A stretch of 53,679 nucleotides of DNA, from NCBI RefSeq assembly GCF_001665625.1, contig NZ_LZSY01000187.1, forward strand, positions 1 to 53,679, in the 5' to 3' direction. Position 1 is the first letter of the stretch. Each line of letters starts with the position of its first letter. This DNA is from Mycolicibacterium peregrinum. GTDB lineage: Bacteria > Actinomycetota > Actinomycetes > Mycobacteriales > Mycobacteriaceae. Shown piece after piece: positions 15,126 to 22,852 of this stretch. A model generated the notes under the pieces. The model was given only the letters and a program-made list of their open reading frames with translations. It was not told the DNA's origin and searched no databases. Both the position numbers and the translations under genes were made by a program.

Positions 15126-16562
15126 ATGGCGCGCCACGCTCCCGAGCTGCACTTGGCCTTGCAGCTCCCTGCCGACGAGTCCCCGCTGCGACAGCGCATC
15201 GCGGCGGCGGTCATCGAGCAGATCAGGCTGGGCCGGCTCGGGCCCGGCGACGCGCTGCCCTCGACCCGCAGTCTGGCCGCCGAACTCGCGGTGGCCCGCT
15301 CGTCGGTGGTCGACGCGTACGACGAGCTCGCCGCGGCCGGGTACACCACCGCCCAGCTCGGATCGGGTACACGGATCGCTGCCGGGGCAGATGTCGCAGC
15401 CAACGCCGGTGCGGCCTCCCATGTCACCGCAAGCGGTGTCGTGCCCGCGGTGCGGCGTGCCCCACGGGAACAGGCACCGATGTGGGACCTCATGCCCGGC
15501 CACCCTGACCCGGGCCTGATCTCGACCACCGACTGGCGGCGCGCCTGGCGGGCCGCCGCTGTTGCGCCCATATCGCCGGCGGCCGCGGGGCCGCACGGGC
15601 ACGTCGAGCTGCGCCACGCCTTGGCGGGGCATCTGCGTCGCACCCGCGGAATCGTCGCCGACCCGAGCGAGCTGATCATCGTGCCCGGCGTGGCCTCGGC
15701 CTTGCGCACCGTCACCGCGGCAGCGGGGCTGGCCGGCTGCGATGTCGCGGTCGAGGAACCCGGTTATGACGAGGCGCGGCGGGTCTTCGAAATGTCCGGC
15801 GCCCGAACGCGTGCCGTGGCGGTCGACGGTGACGGTCTCGACCCGGCATCACTGCGCGATTCCGATGCGGCGGTGTATTGCACCCCGGCACACCAGTATC
15901 CGCTCGGGGCACGGCTACCGGTGCCGCGCCGCGCCCGGCTGGTGCAGTGGGCGGACCGGACCGGCAGCCTGCTCATCGAGGACGACTACGACGGGGAGTT
16001 CCGCTACGACGTATCCGCGTTGCCCGCATTGCGGGGCATCGACGGCGGGCGCGATCGTGTGGCCTACATCGGGACGGCGTCGAAGGTTCTCACGCCCGCA
16101 CTGCGGGTGGCCTGGCTGCTGCCACCGCCGAGGCTGCACGACGGTGTCGTCGACGCACTGGAAGCCAGCGGTGAATCCGTCTGTACCGTAACCGCTCTCG
16201 CATTGGCCCGGTTCATCGAGTCGGGTGCGCTGACTCGGCACCTCGCCAGGGCGGCGCGCACGTACTCGGCGCGGCGGTCGGCGCTAGTCAATGCGCTCCG
16301 ACGGCGCTGCGCCGGCATCCGACTGGAGGGCGTCGAGGCGGGTTTGCACCTGGTGGTGCGGCTGCCCGACGAGGCCGACGACTTCACGGTCGCTGCGACG
16401 CTGCGTGACCGGGGTGTCGCCGTATCGCCGCTGTCAGGTTTCTACGCGGGCTTCTCGCACGTCGCCGCCGGCCGCGGCCTGGTGTGCGGATACTCCCGTC
16501 TGCCCGAGACCCAGGCCGACGTCGTGGCCGAGATCATCGCGGACGCGATCCGTCGGCCGTGA
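15126..16562 (+). CDS. MocR/PdxR-type transcriptional regulator (GntR helix-turn-helix plus aminotransferase fold)
   Basis: 478 residues. N-terminal GntR-type winged helix (about 10-80: PLRQRIAAAVIEQIRLGRL, LPSTRSLAAELAVARSSVVDAYDEL). The rest is a fold-type I aminotransferase domain: HQYPLG, IEDDYDGEFRY, and the PLP-binding Lys320 in GTASKVLTP. These regulators bind PLP, sometimes with an amino compound, and switch a neighbouring gene. The start at 15126 is chosen because a TATTGT -10 element lies just before it; ATG 15102 is the alternative. It is convergent with the PfkB kinase gene (6-bp gap). Confidence 0.88.
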   Translation: MARHAPELHLALQLPADESPLRQRIAAAVIEQIRLGRLGPGDALPSTRSLAAELAVARSSVVDAYDELAAAGYTTAQLGSGTRIAAGADVAANAGAASHVTASGVVPAVRRAPREQAPMWDLMPGHPDPGLISTTDWRRAWRAAAVAPISPAAAGPHGHVELRHALAGHLRRTRGIVADPSELIIVPGVASALRTVTAAAGLAGCDVAVEEPGYDEARRVFEMSGARTRAVAVDGDGLDPASLRDSDAAVYCTPAHQYPLGARLPVPRRARLVQWADRTGSLLIEDDYDGEFRYDVSALPALRGIDGGRDRVAYIGTASKVLTPALRVAWLLPPPRLHDGVVDALEASGESVCTVTALALARFIESGALTRHLARAARTYSARRSALVNALRRRCAGIRLEGVEAGLHLVVRLPDEADDFTVAATLRDRGVAVSPLSGFYAGFSHVAAGRGLVCGYSRLPETQADVVAEIIADAIRRP

Positions 16563-16568
16563 GCGCGC

Positions 16569-17492
16569 TCAGGACTGCGCTGCGGCGTCTCGCGCCGCTC
16601 GATCCGGCAGGTCGGCACCGGGCCGGGCCACCGTCAACGCCGCCGACAACGCAGCGGACCTCAGGACACCCTCGAGCGCCTCGGTGCTGATCCGGGACAG
16701 GTCGCGGCGGCGGTCCGCGCCGAGCAGCCCCAACGACCACACCGCGTCGAGCAGGCCGGTCATGAAGGCGTCGCCGGCCCCGACGGTGTCCACCACCTGT
16801 ACCGATCGCGCCGGGACCGACACCGAACCGGCCCGGCACACGGCAAACGCGCCACGCTCGCCCGACGTCACCGTGACGATGGATGGGCCGACCTCGAGCC
16901 AGGCCCGCGCGATCTGCTTCGGGGAGTGCCGGGGGTCCAGCCAGCGCAGATCTTCCTCGGACGTCTTGACGATGTCGACGCGTTCGACCAGCCGGTCGAT
17001 GCGCCCCCGCGCGATGTCGTCGTCGCGGATCACATCCGGGCGGACATTCGGATCGAAAGTGAGGGTCGCCGACATCCGATAGGCATCGAGCAGTGCGGCG
17101 GTGGCGCGGCACCCCGGTTCCAGCACGGTCGCGATCGAACCGGTGTGAACCAGCAGCGGGGTTGCCACCTCGGGAGTGCCCGCCAGTTGCCAGTCGATGT
17201 CGAACTGGTAGTGGGCCGATCCTGCGGCGCTCAGCGTGGCCATTGCCGTGGGTGTCCGGCTCGCGCCGGTGCTACCCGAAACAAGTTGTACCCCAGCGCT
17301 TTCCACGTACTCGACGATGCGTTTGCCGTGGTCGTCGGGGGCGATGTGGGTGAGGAAGTCGACGCCGCGGCCAAGCCGGCCGAGACCGACGGCAACATTG
17401 AGTGGGCTGCCGCCGACGTACTCTCCGACGACGCTGCCATCTCGTTCGACGATGTCGATCAGTGCCTCGCCGATGACCAGAGCCCGGCTCAT
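16569..17492 (-). CDS. PfkB-family carbohydrate kinase
   Basis: 307 residues. N-terminal RALVIGEALIDIV and EYVGGSPLNVAVGLGRLG form the sugar-binding half; the PfkB signature 2, VVDTVGAGDAFMTGLL, supplies the catalytic Asp and anion hole. It resembles fructokinases and 2-keto-3-deoxygluconate kinases; the sugar is not determinable. The start ATG 17492 sits 24 bp after the cutinase-family gene begins its own upstream region on the same strand, that is, the cutinase stop is at 17516. Confidence 0.87.
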   Translation of the reverse strand: MSRALVIGEALIDIVERDGSVVGEYVGGSPLNVAVGLGRLGRGVDFLTHIAPDDHGKRIVEYVESAGVQLVSGSTGASRTPTAMATLSAAGSAHYQFDIDWQLAGTPEVATPLLVHTGSIATVLEPGCRATAALLDAYRMSATLTFDPNVRPDVIRDDDIARGRIDRLVERVDIVKTSEEDLRWLDPRHSPKQIARAWLEVGPSIVTVTSGERGAFAVCRAGSVSVPARSVQVVDTVGAGDAFMTGLLDAVWSLGLLGADRRRDLSRISTEALEGVLRSAALSAALTVARPGADLPDRAARDAAAQS

Positions 17493-17515
17493 GGCTCCAT
17501 GGTAGGTGGGTTCGG

Positions 17516-18175
17516 CTACAGCCGTCCGGCGATGAACCCCGCCGCCTGGTCCGGGTACGGCGGAAGCTCGTATGCGCTGTGAGCCGCGCGGAGACGCCCA
17601 CCCTGGACACAGATCGGATCGCCCGGGCTGCACAGGTCGATGGCCCGACCCGCGAATAGCCCGGTACCGGACAGCGGAGTGCCGAACCGGTTGCCGGGAT
17701 TGCCGAACACCGCCACCGCGGCGACGCGGTCGGCGCTGTAGGGCGGCAACGCGGGAGCCGAGCCGATCATGCCGATCCGGTCACCGATCGGCGGTACACC
17801 CGCCAACATCGAGACGGCGGCTGCGCCCTGCGAGAAACCACCGAGCACCACCTGGGTGCCGGGACATTGGTCGGCAAGCCAGGCGATGTGTCCGGCGGCG
17901 TCGTTCGCTCCTTCTGCGGTGGTCAGGAAGTTGAGCCCGGCCGGATAGTTCACCCCGTACACGCCGAGGCTGCGCGGCGCGATCCTCGGCGCGAGTTGGT
18001 CGACGAGCGCCTGACCCACCCGACCGATGCCGGGTGCCTCACCGGTGCCGCGGGCGAAGACCACCTCGACATCCGAGCACGGGTCGGCCGATGCCGCGGG
18101 TACCGGGCTGATGAGGCCGGCCGTCGCAATCGATACAGCGATGGCCGACCGGAGGACTGCGGTGTTCAGCGACAT
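17516..18175 (-). CDS. Secreted cutinase-family serine esterase
   Basis: 219 residues from ATG 18175. Signal peptide to about residue 30 (ASA-D). Catalytic Ser115 in GGFSQGAAA, Asp186 in LCSPGDPIC and His199 in AAHSAY form the triad; Cys33-Cys104 and Cys182-Cys189 are the expected disulfides. Mycobacterial cutinase-like proteins (Culp) hydrolyse lipid esters outside the cell, including membrane phospholipids or trehalose dimycolate in some members. Which lipid this one uses cannot be read. It lies downstream of the accessory cassette on the same strand (28-bp gap) but has ordinary composition. Confidence 0.9.
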   Translation of the reverse strand: MSLNTAVLRSAIAVSIATAGLISPVPAASADPCSDVEVVFARGTGEAPGIGRVGQALVDQLAPRIAPRSLGVYGVNYPAGLNFLTTAEGANDAAGHIAWLADQCPGTQVVLGGFSQGAAAVSMLAGVPPIGDRIGMIGSAPALPPYSADRVAAVAVFGNPGNRFGTPLSGTGLFAGRAIDLCSPGDPICVQGGRLRAAHSAYELPPYPDQAAGFIAGRL

Positions 18176-18203
18176 CAGCCCATGTTCACATTTTGGCGGC
18201 ACA

Positions 18204-18788
18204 TCAGTTCGGTTCATCGCCGAACTGCTTCGAGACGCTGTCGCACAACTTCCAGGTCCCATCCTCTTTGAGGAAATACAGCGCTCCCTTCAGAGGTGGA
18301 TCGGACCGGGTGAATTGGGCCTGTGCGACGTCCCCACGAACGGTCACGTCGGTGATGTCGATCGGCTTCTTCCGCGAAGGATCAGGCGACTGGGGGCCCA
18401 GTGGGTCCCAGGTATCGAGCTGCAGGAGCTCGTCAGCCTCCTCCGCGCACATCATGTCCAGAACCTTGCGCTGATCGTCGGTGTCGACCGCCTCGGCGAA
18501 ACTGATTGCTCTGGAACGGATCTCCCTCTCCGTCGAATTCGGTCCGCCTGCGAGCGTGAAGTACGCCAACACCCCTCCGGCGACGAGCAACGTGGCCACC
18601 ACGGTCGAGACGATCCACCATCCGGTGCGGGACTTCTTGACCGGCGGTTGGGCAGCCGACACGTACGGCGGTTGTGCGTAAGGCGCACCGGGCGGTTGAG
18701 GTGGCGGCCATTGCGGCGGTTGAGGTGGCGGCCATTGGGGCGGCTGAAACGGCGGCCAGGGCGGGGGCTGTGGCGGAGGCGTCGTCAT
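18204..18788 (-). CDS. Membrane protein with Pro/Trp-repeat cytoplasmic tail and NTF2-like (DUF4878-type) outer domain
   Basis: 194 residues. Residues 1-50 are Pro-rich with tandem PPQWPPPQ repeats; 57-78 (GWWIVSTVVATLLVAGGVLAY) is one membrane span; the outer domain (about 85-194) has REIRSRAISFAEAVDTDD, VLDMMCAEEA, DITDVTVRGDVAQAQF and LYFLKEDGTWKLCD, typical of NTF2-like DUF4878 proteins. Topology: N-terminus inside, domain outside. Its ATG overlaps the stop of the probable immunity gene (ATGA), so the two are translationally coupled. The role in the cassette is unknown; it could hold the secreted nuclease or its partner at the membrane. Confidence 0.72.
   Translation of the reverse strand: MTTPPPQPPPWPPFQPPQWPPPQPPQWPPPQPPGAPYAQPPYVSAAQPPVKKSRTGWWIVSTVVATLLVAGGVLAYFTLAGGPNSTEREIRSRAISFAEAVDTDDQRKVLDMMCAEEADELLQLDTWDPLGPQSPDPSRKKPIDITDVTVRGDVAQAQFTRSDPPLKGALYFLKEDGTWKLCDSVSKQFGDEPN
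18691..18738 (-). repeat. Two tandem 24-bp repeats coding PPQWPPPQ units
   Basis: 18691-18714 and 18715-18738 differ at one base; a third, degenerate unit follows at 18739. They encode the Pro/Trp-rich tail of the membrane protein and could change in copy number. Confidence 0.75.
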
Positions 18789-19489
18789 TGCTCGTCCCAG
18801 CGACGCATCAGGAGCTCGTCGAGTTCCGCGCCGAATTCGCCGGGCGGATCGAAATTGCCTTCATAGGCGAGGGTCACCTTCCCGGGGAGGCGGCTGTTCA
18901 CGCAGTAATACAGCTGCCCCGAATCCTTCGTGAACCACATCATCTGCGAGGGTTGGGACTCGATCTCGTCAAAACTCTCGCTCGGAAACCAGTCATATCC
19001 TTCCAAGCTCTCCCAGGCATCCGGGCGCTTGATTCCATAAGACTCCCAATCCTGGGCGGTAAATCCCGGATGTACCTCGCGCAGAAACGTCTGTACGGCA
19101 GCGGGAAAGCAATCGAAGAATTCTGTCGTGGGCTGTCCGAGGACAGCCGGATCCCAGCCGAGCCACAGTGCTGGAAAGCCATCTCTGGCTTGTCCCGCCA
19201 CGTAAATGAGGACGTTTTCGGCCAAGCCGTCTGATTGTCGGCGAAAGACCCTGACATCGGAGAGTTCGTCCTGAAATCGTCGGGCGAAGCCGGGAAGTAG
19301 GTCGATGAAATCCGAGCCCCACAAGGACAGGGCGCGACGACATCTGTCCGATGAGGTGTCGGCGGATGCGATCGGTTGCCATTTCTGCGGTATCGCCGCC
19401 AGTTCTGGTGATTCTGCCCCGACCGGGGTCCAGGTGGCATTCCCTCCGCCGACCTCGGCGAGGATATCGCCGACTGCATATTCTGCCAC
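18785..19489 (-). CDS. Probable immunity protein for the secreted HNH nuclease
   Basis: 234 residues, no signal peptide, acidic overall. Features include CFPAAVQTFLREVHPGF, YGIKRPDAW, WFTKDSGQLYYCVN and an acidic end FGAELDELLMRRWDEQ. I do not recognise a named family with confidence; a distant SUKH/SMI1-type immunity protein is possible. The call rests on context: GTG 19489 has a perfect AGGAGG whose first bases are part of the nuclease TAG stop codon, so its synthesis is tied to nuclease translation, the layout expected of toxin-immunity pairs. It would act in the cytosol on misdirected or incoming nuclease. Confidence 0.55.
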   Translation of the reverse strand: MAEYAVGDILAEVGGGNATWTPVGAESPELAAIPQKWQPIASADTSSDRCRRALSLWGSDFIDLLPGFARRFQDELSDVRVFRRQSDGLAENVLIYVAGQARDGFPALWLGWDPAVLGQPTTEFFDCFPAAVQTFLREVHPGFTAQDWESYGIKRPDAWESLEGYDWFPSESFDEIESQPSQMMWFTKDSGQLYYCVNSRLPGKVTLAYEGNFDPPGEFGAELDELLMRRWDEQ

Positions 19490-19498
19490 TGTGACCTC

Positions 19499-20392
19499 CT
19501 AAGGGCTCTGGCTCGCCAGGAGCGCATTTATCAGGTTCTGCATGTCGGTCATCTTTTGCGTTTGCAGCGCTATCTGTTCGTCCACCCAGGCGGAGTCGGC
19601 TTTCGGCAGGAGCCGGAGAGGACTGCCCGAACTCTTGCCCGAATTTGGGCCGGTACCCATCCATTGCAGATTTGCCGGAGTGGTCGCAACGATCATCATG
19701 TTGCGGGCATTCAGGTCTTTGAAGCCGGGCATCTGGATGAGGGCGGCCAGTGGAACAATGTGGTCGGCCGAAACCTTTGGTGTCTTGCCGTCTGCGTGGA
19801 ACCCATATGTTTCGTTCGGGTACGCCCGATTTGTATCGGTTCCACCCGGTCGAGGCGTCCCATTGAGGGGCATGTCGCCGATTTGTTTTGCCGAGGGTGG
19901 GTTGTCTTTGCGGATTTCCCTGTGCAACCCGGAAAGTTCTTTGGGTACCAAGTGGCGCGCTCGATCCATGTCCTTGACTCCGGGCAGGGGGCCCGGGTTC
20001 CATCCGGATCGCGCGACACCTTGTCGTTGGTTTTCGACCTCGCGTATCTTCGCCGGGCTGGGTGATGCGAACGCCGGGCCGCCCGGATTCCCGTCGTTTA
20101 TCAGGCGGACGGCCTCGACGCATCCGCGATCGCGTTGCTGAAGCGCCGCCCGCTCGGCGTTCAGTGCCTCGGCTTCAGCGTTGTAAGCGTCGACGGCTGC
20201 GTGGTCGTAAAGATTGGGCTTGAAACTGTTGTGCTGACTTCTGCGCTGATCATGGCTGGCTTCGGCAGCGACGAGATCCGGACAGACGTCCATCTTCGTC
20301 GTAGTGGCGTGCGCCGCCGGTGCTGCGATCAGGGCGTTCGCGAAGACCAGGATCGTGAGGATCAGGGCTACAACGGAACTGCGTCGATTCAT
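19499..20392 (-). CDS. Secreted HNH nuclease, probable contact-independent or polymorphic-type toxin
   Basis: 297 residues from ATG 20392. Sec signal peptide 1-29 (ends APAAHA), then a coiled, charged region with two Cys (37 and 91, likely a disulfide), a Pro/Gly-rich linker (about 100-180), and a C-terminal HNH/His-Me finger domain: SADHIVPLAAL (Asp210-His211), MPGF, then NLQWMGTGPNSGKSSG with Asn241 and Lys253. The DHIVP ... PGF ... NLQ.M ... NSxK order is that of HNH domains found at the ends of bacterial polymorphic toxins. Expected activity is DNA or RNA cleavage. G+C in hand-counted 60-base stretches is 53-62 %, against about 72 % in nearby ligD and uvrD1, a sign of transfer. No secretion partner such as EsxA/WXG is nearby. 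Confidence 0.68.
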   Translation of the reverse strand: MNRRSSVVALILTILVFANALIAAPAAHATTTKMDVCPDLVAAEASHDQRRSQHNSFKPNLYDHAAVDAYNAEAEALNAERAALQQRDRGCVEAVRLINDGNPGGPAFASPSPAKIREVENQRQGVARSGWNPGPLPGVKDMDRARHLVPKELSGLHREIRKDNPPSAKQIGDMPLNGTPRPGGTDTNRAYPNETYGFHADGKTPKVSADHIVPLAALIQMPGFKDLNARNMMIVATTPANLQWMGTGPNSGKSSGSPLRLLPKADSAWVDEQIALQTQKMTDMQNLINALLASQSP

Positions 20393-20529
20393 CTCGGCCT
20401 TCCCCCAAGGTCGCATTCGCGCCCGAACATCACGTTCCGTACGGCACGTCGATCGGGATCATTGTATGACCGTTGATACCGGGTGGTGGCCGCGAAACAG
20501 GTGACCTCTGAAGGATGACTGATAGGCAT

Positions 20530-20556
20530 TTGCTACTGGATATCCGCGTATAGGTT
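20530..20556 (+). promoter_or_regulatory. Candidate leaderless promoter of ligD
   Basis: TTGCTA (20530-20535) and TAGGTT (20551-20556) with a 15-base spacer; the -10 element ends six bases before ATG 20563, so transcription should start at the ATG. The remaining 170-bp gap to the nuclease gene holds no further feature I can name. Confidence 0.45.
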
Positions 20557-20562
20557 GGGAAC

Positions 20563-22833
20563 ATGGAGCGCTATGAACGGGTTCGGCTGACGAACCCAGA
20601 CAAGGTGCTCTATCCCGCCACCGGCACCACCAAAGCCGAGGTGTTCGACTATTACCTCAGCATCGCCGAGGTGATGCTTCCCCACATGGCCGGCCGCCCG
20701 GTGACCCGAAAGCGTTGGCCGAACGGGGTGGCAGCGGCGTCGTTCTTCGAAAAGCAGCTGGCGTCTTCGGCACCGAGCTGGCTGGAGCGCGGCAGCATCG
20801 CGCACAAGTCGGGTACCACCACCTACCCGATCATCAACACCCGCGAGGGGCTGGCCTGGATCGCCCAGCAGGCCTCGCTGGAAGTGCATGTGCCGCAATG
20901 GCGGTTCTCCGCCGACGGGAGCCAGGGACCGGCCACGCGCATCGTGTTCGACCTTGATCCGGGCGAAGGCGTCACCATGCCGCAGCTGTGCGAAGTGGCC
21001 CAGGCGGTGCGCGAACTCATGGGTGATATCGGGCTGACGACGTATCCGCTCACCAGCGGCAGCAAGGGTCTGCACCTGTATGTGCCTCTGGCCGAGCCGA
21101 TCAGCTCCCGTGGTGCCTCGGTCCTGGCCAAGCGGGTGGCCCAACAACTCGAGCAGTCGATGCCGAAGCTGGTCACCGCCACCATGACCCGCAGTGTGCG
21201 GGCGCAGAAGATATTCCTGGACTGGAGCCAGAACAACGGGGCCAAGACCACGATCGCTCCGTACTCGCTGCGCGGGCGTGAGCACCCGACCGTCGCCGCG
21301 CCTCGCACTTGGGACGAGATCGGCGACCCGGATCTGCGCCACCTGCGATTCGATGAAGTGTTGCAACGGGTTTCCGATGACGGTGACCTGCTGGCCGGGC
21401 TCGACGAGGATGCACCCCGGATCGACAAACTCACCACCTACCGCAGCATGCGCGATGCGGGTAAGACGCCCGAGCCGGTGCCGGCGGGATCGCCCACGAC
21501 CGGCAACAACGATGCCTTCGTCATCCAGGAACACCATGCAAGGCGGTTGCACTACGACTTCCGCCTGGAGCGAGACGGGGTGCTGGTCAGCTGGGCGGTG
21601 CCCAAGAACCTGCCCGAGACCACGTCGGTGAATCACCTTGCCGTCCATACCGAAGACCATCCGATGGAATACCTGACATTTCACGGCGAGATTCCTAAAG
21701 GCGAGTATGGCGGCGGCAAGGTTATCGTCTGGGACACCGGTACGTACGAGACGGAGAAGTTCCGCGATCATTCCCCCGACGGCCCGGATCAAGGCGGGGA
21801 AGTGATCGTCACGTTGCACGGCGAGAAGATCCAGGGCCGGTACGCGCTGATCCAGACCGAGGGCAAGAACTGGCTGGCGCACCGGATGAAGGACCAGAAG
21901 TCGGCCATGCCCGAACCGAAGGACTTCGCGCCGATGCTGGCCACCGAGGGTTCGGTCGCCAAACTCAAGGCCGGCCAGTGGGCATTCGAGGGCAAATGGG
22001 ACGGCTACCGGCTGCTGGTGGACGCCGATCACGGTCGCCTGCAACTGCGTTCCCGTCGCGGACGTGACGTCACCGGCGAGTACCCGCAATTGGAAGCGCT
22101 GGCCGCCGATCTCGCCGACCACCACGTGGTGCTCGACGGCGAGGTGGTGGCGCTTGACGACTCCGGGGTGCCCAGCTTCGGCGAGATGCAGAACCGGGCC
22201 CGCTCCACCCGCGTCGAGTTTTGGGCCTTCGACGTCCTGTGGCTCGACGGCCGGTCCCTGCTGCGCGCCAAGTATTCCGACCGTCGAAAGGTGTTGGAGG
22301 CGTTGGCTGCCGGCGGCGGCCTGATCGTGCCCGAGCCGCTGCCCGGCGACGGTCCCGAGGCCATGGAACATGCCCGTGAGCACCGGTTCGAAGGTGTGGT
22401 GGCCAAGAAGCGGGACTCCACCTATCAGCCGGGCCGTCGGTCGGCCTCCTGGATCAAGGACAAGATCTGGAACACCCAGGAGGTGGTGATCGGTGGTTGG
22501 CGCCAGGGGGAGGGGGGCCGCAGCAGTGGGATCGGGGCGCTGCTGCTCGGCGTCCCCGGCCCCGACGGCCTGCAGTTCGCGGGCCGCGTCGGCACCGGGT
22601 TCACCGAGAAGGAACTGGGCAAGCTGAAAGGCATGCTGGCCCCGCTGCACACCGAGGACTCGCCGTTCGACAAACCGCTGCCGAAGCTCGATGCCAGAGG
22701 AGTGACGTTCGTGCGGCCCGAGCTGGTCGGCGAGGTGCGTTACAGCGAGCGCACCAGCGACCACCGGCTGCGCCAGCCCAGCTGGCGTGGGCTGCGGCCC
22801 GACAAGACGCCGGACGAGGTGGTCTGGGAATGA
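20563..22833 (+). CDS. ligD: Multifunctional NHEJ DNA ligase LigD (polymerase-phosphoesterase-ligase)
   Basis: 756 residues, the three-domain mycobacterial layout. Polymerase/primase 1-290 with metal Asp130 and Asp132 in FDLDPGEG and Asp220 in FLDWSQN. Phosphoesterase about 315-440 with EHHARRLHYDFRLERDG and HTEDHPMEY. ATP-dependent ligase about 455-750 with the nucleophile Lys478 in FEGKWDGYR, VVLDGEVVALD, FEGVVAKKRDS and SWIKDK. LigD is recruited by Ku to fill in, trim and seal double-strand breaks. It is oriented away from ku, as in M. tuberculosis, but with seven other genes between. Convergent with the XRE regulator gene. Confidence 0.96.
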   Translation: MERYERVRLTNPDKVLYPATGTTKAEVFDYYLSIAEVMLPHMAGRPVTRKRWPNGVAAASFFEKQLASSAPSWLERGSIAHKSGTTTYPIINTREGLAWIAQQASLEVHVPQWRFSADGSQGPATRIVFDLDPGEGVTMPQLCEVAQAVRELMGDIGLTTYPLTSGSKGLHLYVPLAEPISSRGASVLAKRVAQQLEQSMPKLVTATMTRSVRAQKIFLDWSQNNGAKTTIAPYSLRGREHPTVAAPRTWDEIGDPDLRHLRFDEVLQRVSDDGDLLAGLDEDAPRIDKLTTYRSMRDAGKTPEPVPAGSPTTGNNDAFVIQEHHARRLHYDFRLERDGVLVSWAVPKNLPETTSVNHLAVHTEDHPMEYLTFHGEIPKGEYGGGKVIVWDTGTYETEKFRDHSPDGPDQGGEVIVTLHGEKIQGRYALIQTEGKNWLAHRMKDQKSAMPEPKDFAPMLATEGSVAKLKAGQWAFEGKWDGYRLLVDADHGRLQLRSRRGRDVTGEYPQLEALAADLADHHVVLDGEVVALDDSGVPSFGEMQNRARSTRVEFWAFDVLWLDGRSLLRAKYSDRRKVLEALAAGGGLIVPEPLPGDGPEAMEHAREHRFEGVVAKKRDSTYQPGRRSASWIKDKIWNTQEVVIGGWRQGEGGRSSGIGALLLGVPGPDGLQFAGRVGTGFTEKELGKLKGMLAPLHTEDSPFDKPLPKLDARGVTFVRPELVGEVRYSERTSDHRLRQPSWRGLRPDKTPDEVVWE

Positions 22834-22852
22834 TGTGGAGACTCTCTTCGCG

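Noticed and set aside
19499..20392. Reading the secreted HNH protein as a homing or restriction endonuclease
   Set aside because: The clear signal peptide and likely disulfide point to export, and there is no methyltransferase or intron/intein context.
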